Assembly: GCF_038502225.1 (NCBI RefSeq)
Contig: NW_027195530.1
Location: 107,152-171,151 of the forward strand
Direction of reading: 5' to 3'
Origin: Cherax quadricarinatus
Lineage: Eukaryota; Arthropoda; Malacostraca; Decapoda; Parastacidae
Length of the DNA stretch: 64,000 nucleotides
In this document: positions 11,008-22,500 of the stretch, one piece after another
How positions within the stretch are numbered: position 1 is the first letter of the stretch
Layout of the letters: each line of letters opens with the position of its first letter
Made by a program: the position numbers and the translations under genes
Notes under the pieces: model-generated
Database searches by the model: none
Seen by the model: the letters and a program-made list of their open reading frames with translations, nothing else
Told to the model about the DNA's origin: nothing

Positions 11008-11992
11008 CCTGGATTTATTAAGGGGCTATTACCAAGTGCCTCTTACCCAGCAAGCCCAAGAAATATCCGCATTTACTGTACAAGGATTATTATTCAATTA
11101 TCGTGTTATGCCCTTCAGGTTGTGTAACGCGGCCTCTACCTTTCAGCGCCTGATGAACCTGCTGACCAATGATTTAGAAGGAGTGGATGCATATCTAGAT
11201 GATCTTGTTATATATAGCAATGAGTGGGAGCAACATTTAATTCGCCTGGAAACCTTATTTAAGAAGTTAGAAAAGTACAACTTCACCATAAATTTAGCCA
11301 AGTGTCAGTTTGGACAAGCCAAGATTAAATACCTCGGGTTTTGTATAGGTCAGGGCGAGGTACGTCCTGGTGATGTAAAAGTTAGGGCCATTGCCGAGTT
11401 TCCTATCCCTCAAGATAGAAAGTCTATACAGAGGTTCCTTGGAATGACTGGTTATTATTGTCGTTTCTGTCCTAATTTTTCTCAGGTTGCATCTCCTCTT
11501 ACTGAGTTAACCAGTAGTAAGATGAAGTTTTGCTGGACGAAAGATTGTGAGATAGCTTTTAATCGGTTGAAGCGGTTGCTTTCTTCGTCACCCGTATTGA
11601 AAAGTCCTGACTTTAATCAACCCTTCTATTTACACATCGATGCCAGCGGTTATGCTGTGGGGGCGGTGTTACTTCAGAAATCCCCCTCTACTGATATTTT
11701 GCATCCTATATCTTATTTTTCTTCAAAGTTAAAACATCACCAAAAGAATTACGCAACTGTAGAGAAAGCTCTTGCCCTAGTAATATCTTTGGAACATTTT
11801 GACATTTATCTGGGAACCTCCCCCATAAAATTATGGTATTTTCTGATCACAACCCTTTAATTTATATTAATTCTATGAAATCAAAGAACACCCGAATCCT
11901 CAGGTGGGCTCTGAGGATCCAACCTTATCTGATTAGTATTCAACACTTAAGTGGATCCCTTAACATAATTGCTGAAGCCCTTTCTCGCCCTT
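11008..11992 (+). pseudogene. Gypsy-2 reverse transcriptase and RNase H (last pol domains)
   Basis: The frame begins within the RT palm (DLDLLRGYYQVPL) and has the catalytic box YLDD near 11197. The FLGMTGYY connection and RNase H follow, with the start motif HIDASGYAVGAVLL. The frame is lost near 11836 by a one-base deletion. In the next frame the RNase H C terminus continues (SDHNPLIYINS, ending EALSRP) to a stop at 11990-11992. Nothing resembling an integrase follows, as expected if integrase precedes RT in this family. The 5' part of RT is missing, cut at the LINE-A2 boundary. Confidence 0.85.
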
Positions 11993-12404
11993 GAAAAAAA
12001 AAATGTATACCTTAAAATGTAAAGTTAAGAAATGAGTACTCTTAGACCCTAATTTATATATATTATTTATTTTTGTTAATGATTTTCTTTTATATTGACA
12101 GTATGACTATGAAAGCCGTTTCGTTGATGTGACGAAGTATTAAGTCCACATGGATGACCCTGACAGTCATGTCCGAGACTTCTGTTCTCGAATTGTGATG
12201 GAAGCCACTCCAGATAGTTCTTCTGGCCATTGTTCCAAAAGCTCATCCTCTGGCAAATAACCATGCTGATCGAGTTCTTTCTTCTCCATTCTTCCGTCGT
12301 ACTACTTGCCTTATTTACCAAGAGGACGCTTATTATAAAGGAGATATTACCAAGGACACTTGCAAACTTCCTACTGCGACCTATTGTCGTACGGGGGGGG
12401 GGGG
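11993..12404 (+). other. Non-coding 3' region of Gypsy-2 ending in a G-tract
   Basis: No coding sequence that I recognise. It ends in an uninterrupted run of G (12393-12404) preceded by GTAC, a plausible polypurine tract for plus-strand priming, immediately before a TG dinucleotide. Confidence 0.4.
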
Positions 12405-13260
12405 TGTTATATCTTCGAAATTGGTCATCCTGTGTTATTTAACTATTGTAAGAGAATATGTTCATCACTTAATATTATAGCGCAAAAGTCCCCGTTTATA
12501 GTTAAAATAGAGACTTTCGACGTTATATTATTATCTGTTAATATATGAAAAATACCATGATATTATCGTTATTATCACTATTATCACTATTATCACTATT
12601 TTGTTATTATCACTATTATTTTATTATTATTGTTAGGTAGGATTTCTTGTGAATATAGAGTAGAGTTTAAGTCTTGGAACTATCCGGTGAATTGTTCAAT
12701 TGTTTATGTCCGGCTGACTGACGTGGGTCAGCTGATCCAACCTGACGTATATTGGCTCTTATGGTGTACAGTTTGAATGGTTTTGAGAATTGGACTCTAG
12801 AGCTGACTCACTTTGTTCCTCATTATTTTGAAAGACTCTCTTGATATTTATATTCTTGGTCAGTTCAGTAATCCATAGAGATACTTTACGGGCAGATTCA
12901 AAGGTCTTGTTAAACCTTGTACCTTTTGTATTTTGAGTTTAGTCTTGTTAAGACAAAGACGTAAATGTTATTGAAGACTGAATTACAGGAAGAATAATTA
13001 AACTTCCTTATTAATGTGACATTTCCATGATTTTGAACTAAATGTATATGGTAAATTTATTGTACAAAGTATTAAGTTACATTAACTACAAAGAGAAGAT
13101 AAAGTTTTGTATTTAAATACTTTAATAAATTTGAATATTATTCTATGGAGTTTCCCAGTTGAAATTATTTCCCCTAGACTCTAAAATTTTAAATAACTCG
13201 GATCCAAAAATCTTGTTGCATTAGAAATGAATGGTAACAGGCCACATTCTGAAGTTCTTT
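12405..13260 (+). other. Putative 3' LTR of Gypsy-2
   Basis: It begins TGTTATATC right after the G-tract. It is AT-rich, contains a (TTATCAC)n-like run at 12555-12640 and an AATAAA near 13128. No second copy of this LTR is present in the window, so its end and even its identity are unproven. Confidence 0.35.
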
Positions 13261-13278
13261 AAAAAAATTCTTATTCGC

Positions 13279-13775
13279 AACAATCAGTAACAGGTACAAC
13301 AGTGATAGGTACATCAGTAACAGGTACAACAGTGATAGGTACATCAGTAACAGGTACAACAGTGATAGGTACATCAGTAACAGGTACATCAGTAACAGGT
13401 ACAACAGTGATAGGTACATCAGTAACAGGTACATCAGTAACAGGTACATCAGTAACAGGTACAACAGTGATAGGTACATCAGTAACAGGTACATCAGTAA
13501 CAGGTACAACAGTGACAGGTATGTCAGTAACAGGTGCATCAGTAATGAACTTCAGTAACAAGTACATCAGTAACAGGTACATCAGTAACAGGTACATCAG
13601 TAATGGGTACATCAATAACAAGTACATCAGTAACAGGTACAACGGTGACAGGAACATCAGTAACAGGTACATCATTGGACAGGTGCATCAGTAACAGGTA
13701 CATCAGTAACAGGTATATCAATAACAGGTACATCAATAACAGGTACATCAGTAACAGGTACAATGGTGACAAGTA
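13279..13775. repeat. Minisatellite, 15-bp ACAGGTACATCAGTA / ACAGGTACAACAGTG units
   Basis: The same 15-bp consensus as the 3076-5880 array, about 33 units, interrupted on the right by LINE-A3 and resuming at 16746. Open frames on both strands are by-products of the 15-bp period. Confidence 0.9.
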
Positions 13776-16745
13776 CAGAGGCAAAAGCAATGTTCGCGGC
13801 TTTCACAGAGACCCACATGAAGGATCACTTTGACAGCGAAATATGGATCCCAGGTTACAACCTATAAAGATGCGACAGAGTGAACAGGCAAAAGGGGGGG
13901 GAGGGTTAGCCTGTATATCGCAGAGTCACTTGTTTGCACAGAACTGCTTAGTGACTCAAATGATGTAGTGGAAGTTTTAGCAGTAAAGATCGAGAACCAA
14001 AACCTAGTCATTGTGGTAGTCTACAAGCCTCCGGATGCAACATCCCAGCAATTCCAGGAACAGCTGTTAAAAATTGACCACTGTCTGGAAAATCTGCCAG
14101 CTCCTGCCCCCAACATCTTGCTCCTGGGGGATTTCAACTTAAGGCACCTAAAATGGAGGAATATAGCAAATAATGTTGTTGCAGTGATAACTCCAGGAGG
14201 AAGTTCTTACGAGAATTCACACTCACACGAGCTTTTAAATCTCTGCACAAAATTCAACTTAAACCAGCAAATAATAGAGCCTACTAGACTGGAGAATACA
14301 CTAGACCTCATCTTCACTAACAACGATGATCTAATAAGAAATGTCACCATATAAAAAACAATATACTCAGATCACAACATAATCGAGGTTCAGACATGTA
14401 TGCGCGGAGCCCCAGACCGACATAATGAGATTAGTCATGAGGGAGCCTTCACCAAATTCAACTTCAGTAACAAGAACATAAAGTGGGACCAAGTAAACCA
14501 AGTCCTAACCGATATAAGCTGGGAAGATAGACTAAGCAACACAGACCCCAACTTATGCCTAGAACAGATTAACTCTGTGGCACTCGATGTATGCACAAGG
14601 CTTATTCCTTTTAGAAAAAGGAGGAATAGATGTAAAATAGAAAGAGACAGGCGCTCCCTTTACAGGCGACGAAAAAGAATAACAGAGCGGCTAAAAGAGG
14701 CCAATATATATCTGAAATGCGTAGGGAGACACTGGTCAGATAAATAGTAAACATCGAATTTAAGCTAAAGGAATCTTATAGGAGTCAGGAATCGCAGGAA
14801 GAACTAAAAGCCATAAATGAAATCGAAAGAAACCAAAAGTATTTCTTCTCCTATGCCAAATCAAAGTCGAGAACAACGTCCAGTATTGGGCCCCTACTTA
14901 AACAAGATGGGTCCTACACAGATGACAGCAAGAAAATGAATGAGCTACTCAATTCCCAATATGACTCAGTTTTTAGCAAGCCGCTAACCAGACTGAGAGT
15001 CGAAGATCAAAATGAATTTTTTATGAGAGAGCCACAGAATTTGGTTAACACAAGCCTGTCTGATGTTATTCTGATGCCAAATGACTTCGAACAGGCGATA
15101 AATGACATGCCCATGCACTCTGCCCTTGGGCCAGACTCATGGAACTCCGTGTTCATCAAGAACTGCAAGAAGCCCCTATCACGAGCTTTTACCATGCTAT
15201 GGAGAGGGAGCATGGACACGGGGGTCGTCCCACAGCTACTAAAAACAACAGACATAGCCCCACTCCACAAAGGGGGCAGTAAAGCAATAGCAAAGAACTA
15301 CAGACCGATAGCACTAACATCCCATATCATAAAAATCTTTGAAAGGGTCCTAAGAAGCAAGATCACCACCCATCTAGAAACCCATCAGTTACACAACCCA
15401 GGGCAACATGGGTTTAGAGCAGGTCGCTCCTGTCTGTCTCAGCTATTGGATCACTACGACAAGGTCCTAGATGCACTAGAAGACAAAAAGAATGCAGATG
15501 TAATATATACAGACTTTGCAAAAGCCTTCGACAAGTGTGACCATGGCGTAATAGCGCACAAAATGCGTGCTAAAGGAATAACAGGAAAAGTCGGTCGATG
15601 GATCTATAATTTCCTCACTAACAGAACACAAAGAGTAGTAGTCAACAGAGTAAAGTCCGAGGCAGCTACGGTGAAAAGCTCTGTTCCACAAGGCACAGTA
15701 CTCGCTCCCATCTTGTTCCTCATCCTCATATCTGACATAGACAAGGATGTCAGCCACAGCACCGTGTCTTCCTTTGCAGATGACACCCAAATCTGCATGA
15801 CAGTGTCTTCCATTGCAGACACTGCAAGGCTCCAGGTGGACATCAACCAAATCTTTCAGTGGGCTGCAGAAAACAATATGAAGTTCAACGATGAGAAATT
15901 TCAATTACTCAGATATGGTAAACATGAGGAAATTAAAACTTCATCAGAGTACAAAACAAATTCCGGCCACAAAATAGAGCGAAACACCAACGTCAAAGAC
16001 CTGGGAGTGATCATGTCGGAGGATCTCACCTTCAAGGACCATAACATTGTATCAATCGCATCTGCTAGAAAAATGACAGGATGGATAATGAGAACCTTCA
16101 AAACTAGGGAGGCCAAGCCCATGATGACACTCTTCAGGTCACTTGTTCTATCTAGGCTGGAATATTGCTGCACACTAACAGCATCTTTCAAGGCAGGTGA
16201 AATTGCTGACCTATAAAATGTACAGAGAACCTTCACAGCTCACATAACGGAGATAAAACACCTCAATTACTGGGAGCGCTTAAAGTTCCTCAACCTGTAC
16301 TCCCTGGAATGCAGGCGGGAGAGATACATGATTATATACACCTGGAAAATCCTAGAGGGACTAGTACCGAACTTGCACACGAAAATCACTCACAACGAAA
16401 GCAAAAGACTTGGCAGACGATGCAACATCCCCCCAATGAAAAGCAGGGGTGTCACTAGCACGTTAAGAGACCATACAATAAGTGTCAGGGGCCCGAGACT
16501 GTTCAACTGCCTCCCAGCATACATAAGGGGGATTACCAATAGACCCCTGGCAGTCTTCAAGCTGGCACTGGACAAGCACCTAAAGTCGGTACCTGACCAG
16601 CCGGGCTGTGGCTCGTACGTTGGATTGCGTGCAGCCAGCAGTAACAGCCTGGTTGATCAGGCTCTGATCCACCAGGAGGCCTGGTCACAGACCGGGCCGC
16701 GGGGGCGTTGACCCCCGGAACTCTCTCCAGGTAAACTCCAGGTAA
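13776..16745 (+). mobile_element. LINE-A copy A3, 5'-truncated in the endonuclease, decayed
   Basis: It starts inside the endonuclease coding region and runs to the hairpin-rich 3' end and duplicated CTCCAGGTAA tail. The endonuclease has GDFN near 14130 and SDHN near 14372. RT carries an intact palm with FADD near 15776 and the PQGTVLAP motif. Frame breaks occur at 14352 (stop), 14735-14750 (frameshift) and 16216 (stop), so no complete ORF2 remains. Both ends lie in the same 15-bp minisatellite, so it inserted into a pre-existing array. Confidence 0.9.
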
Positions 16746-17395
16746 ACAGGTACATCTATAACAGGTACATCAGTAACAGGTACATCAGTAACAGGTAAAT
16801 CAGTGAGAGGTACATCAGTAACAGGTACAGTAAAAAACAGGTACAGTAGAAAACAGGTACAGAAGACAACAGGTACAGTAAACAGGTACAGTAGACACCG
16901 GGTAGAGTAGACAAAGTGTACAGTAGACAACGGGTACAGTAGACAACGGGTACAGTAGACAAAGGGTTCAATAAACAACAGGTACAGTAGACAACAAGTA
17001 CATTAGACAACAGATACAGTAGACAACAGGGACAGTAAACATTGGGTACAGTAGACAACAGGTCCAGTAGAACACATGTACAGTAGACAATAGGCACAGT
17101 GGACAACAGTTACAGTAGGCAACGGGTACAGTAGACAATGGGTACAGTAGACAACGGGTACAGTAGACAAGGGGTACAATAGACAAGGGGTACAGTAGAC
17201 AAAAGATGCAGTAGACAACAGGTACAGTAGACAAAGGGTGCAGTAGACAACAGGTACAATAGGCAACGGGTATATTAGACAACAGGTACAGTAGACAACA
17301 GGTACAGTAGACAACAAGTACAGTAGACAACGTGTACAGCAGACAACGTGTACAGTAGACAATGGGTACAGTAGACAACAGGTATGCTTGACATC
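16746..17395. repeat. Minisatellite drifting from 15-bp to 16-bp GGTACAGTAGACAACA units
   Basis: The first units continue the ACAGGTACATCAGTA array after LINE-A3. Within about 100 bp the unit changes to a 16-bp form (GGGTACAGTAGACAAC) that fills the rest. Cysteine-rich ORFs on the minus strand here are shadows of the repeat. Confidence 0.9.
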
Positions 17396-17401
17396 AAATA
17401 T

Positions 17402-19306
17402 TTAAGAGAATTTATAGTTACTTTGTGAGCAGGGAAGTTGTTGCATCAGGATGGTGACCACTTGATGGGAGATCTTACTTAGTCTTAGTTCAGTAGTCTC
17501 AGGTGTGCTCCCTGCTACAGGTGTGCTCCCTGACACAGGTGTGCTCCCTGACACAGGTGTGCTCCCTGACACAGGTGTGCTCCCTGACACAGGTGTGGTC
17601 CCTGCCACAGGTGTGGTCCCTGCTACAGGTGTGGTCCCTGCCACAGGTGTGGTCCCTGCCACAGATGTGGTCCCTGCCACAGGTGTTGTCCCTGCCACAG
17701 GTGTGGTCCCAGCCACACGTGTAGTTCCTGCCACAGGTGTGGTCACTGCCACAGGTGTGGTCACTGCCACAGGTGTGGTCCCTGCCACAGGTGTGATCCC
17801 TGCCACAGGTGTGGTCCTTGCCACACGTGTGGCCCCTTCCACAGGTGTGGTCCCTGCCACAGGTGTGGTCACTGCGAAAGGTGTGGTCCCAGCTACAGGT
17901 GTGGCCTCTGCCACAGATATGGTCCCAGCTACAGGTGTAGTTCCTGTCACAGGTATAGTCCCTGCAACAGATGTTGTCCCTGCTACAGGTGTGGTCCCTG
18001 CCACAGGTATGATCTCTGCCACAAGTGTGGTTCCTGCTACAGATGTGGTCCCTGCCACAGGTGTGGTACCAGCTACAGGTGTGGTTCCTGCCACAGGTGT
18101 GGTCCCTGCTACAGGTGTGGTTCCTGCCACAGGTGTGGTCCCTGGAACAGGTGTGGCCCCTGGAATAGGTGTGGTCCCTGCCACAAGTGTGGTACCAGCT
18201 ACAGGTGTGGTTCCTGCCACAGTTGTGGTCCCAGCTACAGATGTGGTTCCTGCCACAGGTGTGGTCCCTGGAGCAGGAGTGGTCCCTGGAATAGGTGTGG
18301 TCCCTGGAATAGGTGTGGTACCAGCTACAGGTGTGGTTCGTGCCACAGGTGTGGTCCCTGGAACAGGTGTGGTCCCTGCCACAGGTGTGGCCCCAGCTAC
18401 GGATGTGGTTCCTGCCACAGGTGTGGTCCCTGGAACAGGTGTGGCCCCTGGAATAGGTGTGGTCGCTGCCAAAGGTGTGGTCCCAGCTACGAATGTAGTT
18501 CCTGCCACAGGTGTGGTCACTGGAACAGGTGTGGTCCCTGCCACAGGTGCGGTCCCTGCCACAGGTGTGATCAGCACTTTGGGTGTTCTGCTAGGCGTCT
18601 TATTAGAGATGTTAGGTGTAGGAATGTTAGGGACCTCAGGTGTTATAGAAGGCGTCGCTGTTATGACAGCCTTGTCTCTGGTGTGAGCCCCAGGTGTTGT
18701 CCCAGCATTAAGTGTTCTAGCAGCCTTATCTGTGGCCACAGCCACAAGTGAATCTAGTGAAGCTACGGCCTTATTCTGGAGCTCCGTTTTTGGCAGGGGC
18801 TCCGTCTTTGTCAGGGGCTCCGTCATTGTCAGGGGCTCCGTCTTTGGCAGGGACTCCGTCTTTGTCAGGGGCTCCGTCTTTGGCAGTAGCTCCGTCTTTG
18901 GCAGGGGCTCCGTCTTTGGCAGGGGCTCCGTCTTTGGCAGGGGCTCCGTCTTTGTCAGGGGCTCCGTCTTTGGCAGGGACTCCGTCTTTGGCAGGGGCTC
19001 CGTCTTTATCAGGGGCTCAGTCTTTGTCAGGGGCTCCGTCTTTGTCAGGGGCTCCGTCTTTGTCAGGGGCTCCGTCTTTGTCAGGGGCTCAGTCTTTGTC
19101 AGGGGCTCCGTCTTTGTCAGGGGCTCCGTCTTTGTCAGGGGCTCCGTCTTCGGCAGGAGCATCGGCTTTTGTAGGTGTTCCATATTAGGTGGGAGTGGCC
19201 CCCTACGAGTGGGCTGCCGAAGACTAACGGACATTCCAGGAAAATTTTGAGTTGAAGCTTCAAGCAGCAGAGAAGATAACAGCACAATGTGGAATGCTGG
19301 AACCAT
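17402..19306 (-). CDS. Secreted mucin-like Pro/Thr-rich repeat protein (candidate host gene)
   Basis: From Met at 19304-19306 the frame is open for 634 codons. Residues 1-20 (MVPAFHIVLLSSLLLEAST) look like a signal peptide. Next come about 21 six-residue KTEPLT units, then a unique linker of ~60 residues. About 55 six-residue TTPVAG units follow, rich in Thr and Pro and so candidates for O-glycosylation, then a 35-residue tail. Many differences between TTPVAG units are synonymous third-base changes (GTG/GTA, GCA/GCT). That favours a translated frame over a neutral repeat. Just upstream, at about 19350, the minus strand has a good 3' splice site (pyrimidine tract then CAG). A possible donor (AAAGTAACT) lies before the stop, so this may be one exon. 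No chitin-binding or other known domain is visible. It could still be a decayed or unexpressed repeat. Confidence 0.55.
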   Translation of the reverse strand: MVPAFHIVLLSSLLLEASTQNFPGMSVSLRQPTRRGPLPPNMEHLQKPMLLPKTEPLTKTEPLTKTEPLTKTEPLTKTEPLTKTEPLTKTEPLTKTEPLIKTEPLPKTESLPKTEPLTKTEPLPKTEPLPKTEPLPKTELLPKTEPLTKTESLPKTEPLTMTEPLTKTEPLPKTELQNKAVASLDSLVAVATDKAARTLNAGTTPGAHTRDKAVITATPSITPEVPNIPTPNISNKTPSRTPKVLITPVAGTAPVAGTTPVPVTTPVAGTTFVAGTTPLAATTPIPGATPVPGTTPVAGTTSVAGATPVAGTTPVPGTTPVARTTPVAGTTPIPGTTPIPGTTPAPGTTPVAGTTSVAGTTTVAGTTPVAGTTLVAGTTPIPGATPVPGTTPVAGTTPVAGTTPVAGTTPVAGTTPVAGTTSVAGTTLVAEIIPVAGTTPVAGTTSVAGTIPVTGTTPVAGTISVAEATPVAGTTPFAVTTPVAGTTPVEGATRVARTTPVAGITPVAGTTPVAVTTPVAVTTPVAGTTRVAGTTPVAGTTPVAGTTSVAGTTPVAGTTPVAGTTPVAGTTPVSGSTPVSGSTPVSGSTPVSGSTPVAGSTPETTELRLSKISHQVVTILMQQLPCSQSNYKFS

Positions 19307-19570
19307 GACTCTAGTGACGGTTGTCGTAACACACTGAGACGCCGTCACCTGAGTCAGACAAGAGAAAGCCCATATTTTAATCTGTTTCTTAAACACACTC
19401 AGATCAATTACTTAGTTTAGTCAGCTTTTTTCCTAATGGTAATGTAAGTTTTTTAGGCTACATTTCTTTAGCGTTAATTAAATATCAAAAATTTTAGAAA
19501 CTTGTCTTCGAATAATTAATACCATAAGTTATTACTTTAATGGGATGTACAATATAGATATTGAAATTAT

Positions 19571-22500
19571 GTTCACTAATGTTATTCTTAACCCGGAGAC
19601 ACAGAGTACAAACACCGTCATAATGTTATTGTTATCCCGGAGACAGAGTACAAACACCGTCATAATGTTATTGTTATCCCGGAGACACAGAGTACAAACA
19701 CCGTCATAATGTTATTGTTATCCCGGAGACACAGAGTACAAACACCGTCATAATGTTATTCTTATCCCGGAGACACAGAGTACAAACACCGTGTTGTGTA
19801 CGAATGGTATATAATACCGACAAGATGAGATTAAGACACATGTGCAACATCTGGGTATCTTTATTGTAGACGTTTCGCCATCCAGTGGCTTTATCAATAC
19901 AAATTCTAGGACATAACTTGAAGACAGTAGAACTATGTACAGAAGATGAGGTAATCAGTCCCTCAACCTAGGAGTAGGTGCGAAGAGCACCATAGTCGTG
20001 GAGATTCTGAAGCAGAAGAAAGGACCCTGGCGCTTATATAGTAACGTCAGGTGTAGCAGACGAGGGCATATTCACTGGTAGGCGGGATTCCCCAGTGGAA
20101 GTAGGTCCTTCCCAAAGAGATGGGTTAGTTGTAGTAGTAGTTGTAGTAGTAGTTGTAGTAGTAGTAGTAGTTGTCGTAGTCGTGAAGGTTATGTACATGT
20201 CCTCAGAATTAAGATTCCATGATGTTGCAGTGTCTGACAAGTTGTGTACGAATGGTATATAATACCGACAAGATGAGATTAAGACACATGTGCAACATCT
20301 GGGTATCTTTATTGTAGACGTTTCGCCATCCAGTGGCTTTATCAATACAAATTCTAGGACATAACTTGAAGACAGTAGAACTATGTACAGAAGATGAGGT
20401 AATCAGTCCCTCAACCTAGGAGTAGGTGCGAAGAGCACCATAGTCGTGGAGATTCTGAAGCAGAAGAAAGGACCCTGGCGCTTATATAGGTTGAGGGACT
20501 GATTACCTCATCTTCTGTACATAGTTCTACTGTCTTCAAGTTATGTCCTAGAATTTGTATTGATAAAGCCACTGGATGGCGAAACGTCTACAATAAAGAT
20601 ACCCAGATGTTGCACATGTGTCTTAATCTCTACAAACACCGTCATAATGTTATTCTTATCCCGGAGACACAGAGTACAAACACCGTCATAATGTTATTGT
20701 TATCCCGGAGACACAGAGTACAAACACCGTCATAATGTTATTCTTATCCCGGAGACACAGAGTACAAACACCGTCATAATGTTATTGTTATCCCGGAGAC
20801 ACAGAGTACAAACACCGTCATAATGTTATTCTTATCCCGGAGACAGAGTACAAACACCGTCATAATGTTATTGTTATCCCGGAGACACAGAGTACAAACA
20901 CCGTCATAATGTTATTGTTATCCCGGAGACACAGAGTACAAACACCGTCATAATGTTATTGTTATCCCGGAGACACAGAGTACAAACACCGTCATAATGT
21001 TATTCTTATCCCGGAGACACAGAGTACAAACACCGTCATAATGTTATTGTTATCCCGGAGACACAGAGTACAAACACCGTCATAATGTTATTCTTATCCC
21101 GGAGACACAGAGTACAAACACTGTCATAATGTTATTCTTATCCCGGAGACACAGAGTACAAACACCGTCATAATGTTATTCTTATCCCGGAGACACAGAG
21201 TACAAACACCGTCATAATGTTATTCTTATCCCGGAGACACAGAGTACAAACACCGTCATAATGTTATTCTTATCCCGGAGACACAGAGTACAAACACCGT
21301 CATAATGTTATTCTTATCCCGGAGACAGAGTACAAACACCGTCATAATGTTATTGTTATCCCGGAGACACAGAGTACAAACACCGTCATAATGTTATTGT
21401 TATCCCGGAGACACAGAGTACAAACACCGTCATAATGTTATTGTTATCCCGGAGACAGAGTACAAACACCGTCATAATGTTAGTGTTATCCCGGAGACAC
21501 AGAGTACAAACACCGTCATAATGTTATTGTTATCCCTGAGACAGAGTACAAACACCGTCATAATGTTAGTCTTATCCCGGAGACACAGAGTACAAACACC
21601 GTCATAATGTTATTCTTATCCCGGAGACACAGAGTACAAACACCGTCATAATGTTATTGTTATCCCGGAGACACAGAGTACAAACACCGTCATAATGTTA
21701 TTGTTATCCCGGAGACAGAGTACAAACACCGTCATAATGTTAGTGTTATCCCGGAGACACAGAGTACAAACACCGTCATAATGTTATTGTTATCCCGGAG
21801 ACAGAGTACAAACACCGTCATAATGTTATTCTTATCCCGGAGACACAGAGTACAAACACCGTCATAATGTTATTCTTATCCCGGAGACACAGAGTACAAA
21901 CACCGTCATAATGTTATTGTTATCCCGGAGACACAGAGTACAAACACCGTCATAATGTTATTCTTATCCCGGAGACACAGAGTACAAACACCGTCATAAT
22001 GTTATTGTTATCCCGGAGACACAGAGTACAAACACCGTCATAATGTTATTGTTATCCCGGAGACAGAGTACAAACACCGTCATAATGTTATTGTTTTCCC
22101 GGAGACACAGAGTACAAACACCGTCATAATGTTATTGTTATCCCGGAGACACAGAGTACAAACACCGTCATAATGTTATTGTTATCCCGGAGACACAGAG
22201 TACAAACACCGTCATAATGTTATTCTTTTCCCGGAGACACAGAGTACAAACACCGTCATAATGTTATTGTTATCCCGGAGACACAGAGTACAAACACCGT
22301 CATAATGTTATTCTTATCCCGGAGACACAGAGTACAAACACCGTCATAATGTTATTCTTATCCCGGAGACACAGAGTACAAACACCGTCATAATGTTATT
22401 GTTATCCCGGAGACACAGAGTACAAACACCGTCATAATGTTATTGTTATCCCGGAGACACAGAGTACAAACACCGTCATAATGTTATTCTTATCCCGGAG

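Noticed and set aside
16725..16760. LINE-A 3' tail as the seed of the ACAGGTAC minisatellite
   Set aside because: The array also lies on the 5' side of LINE-A3, so it existed before the insertion.
17505..19250. Plus-strand ORFs opposite the mucin-like gene (393 and 172 codons)
   Set aside because: Shadows of 18-bp repeats. The minus frame has the signal peptide, and third-base variation falls in the minus frame.
20034..20345. 103-codon ORF with a poly-Thr run
   Set aside because: Spans the (GTA)n spacer and part of the terminal module of the Penelope-like insertion; no domain and no homologue elsewhere in the window.
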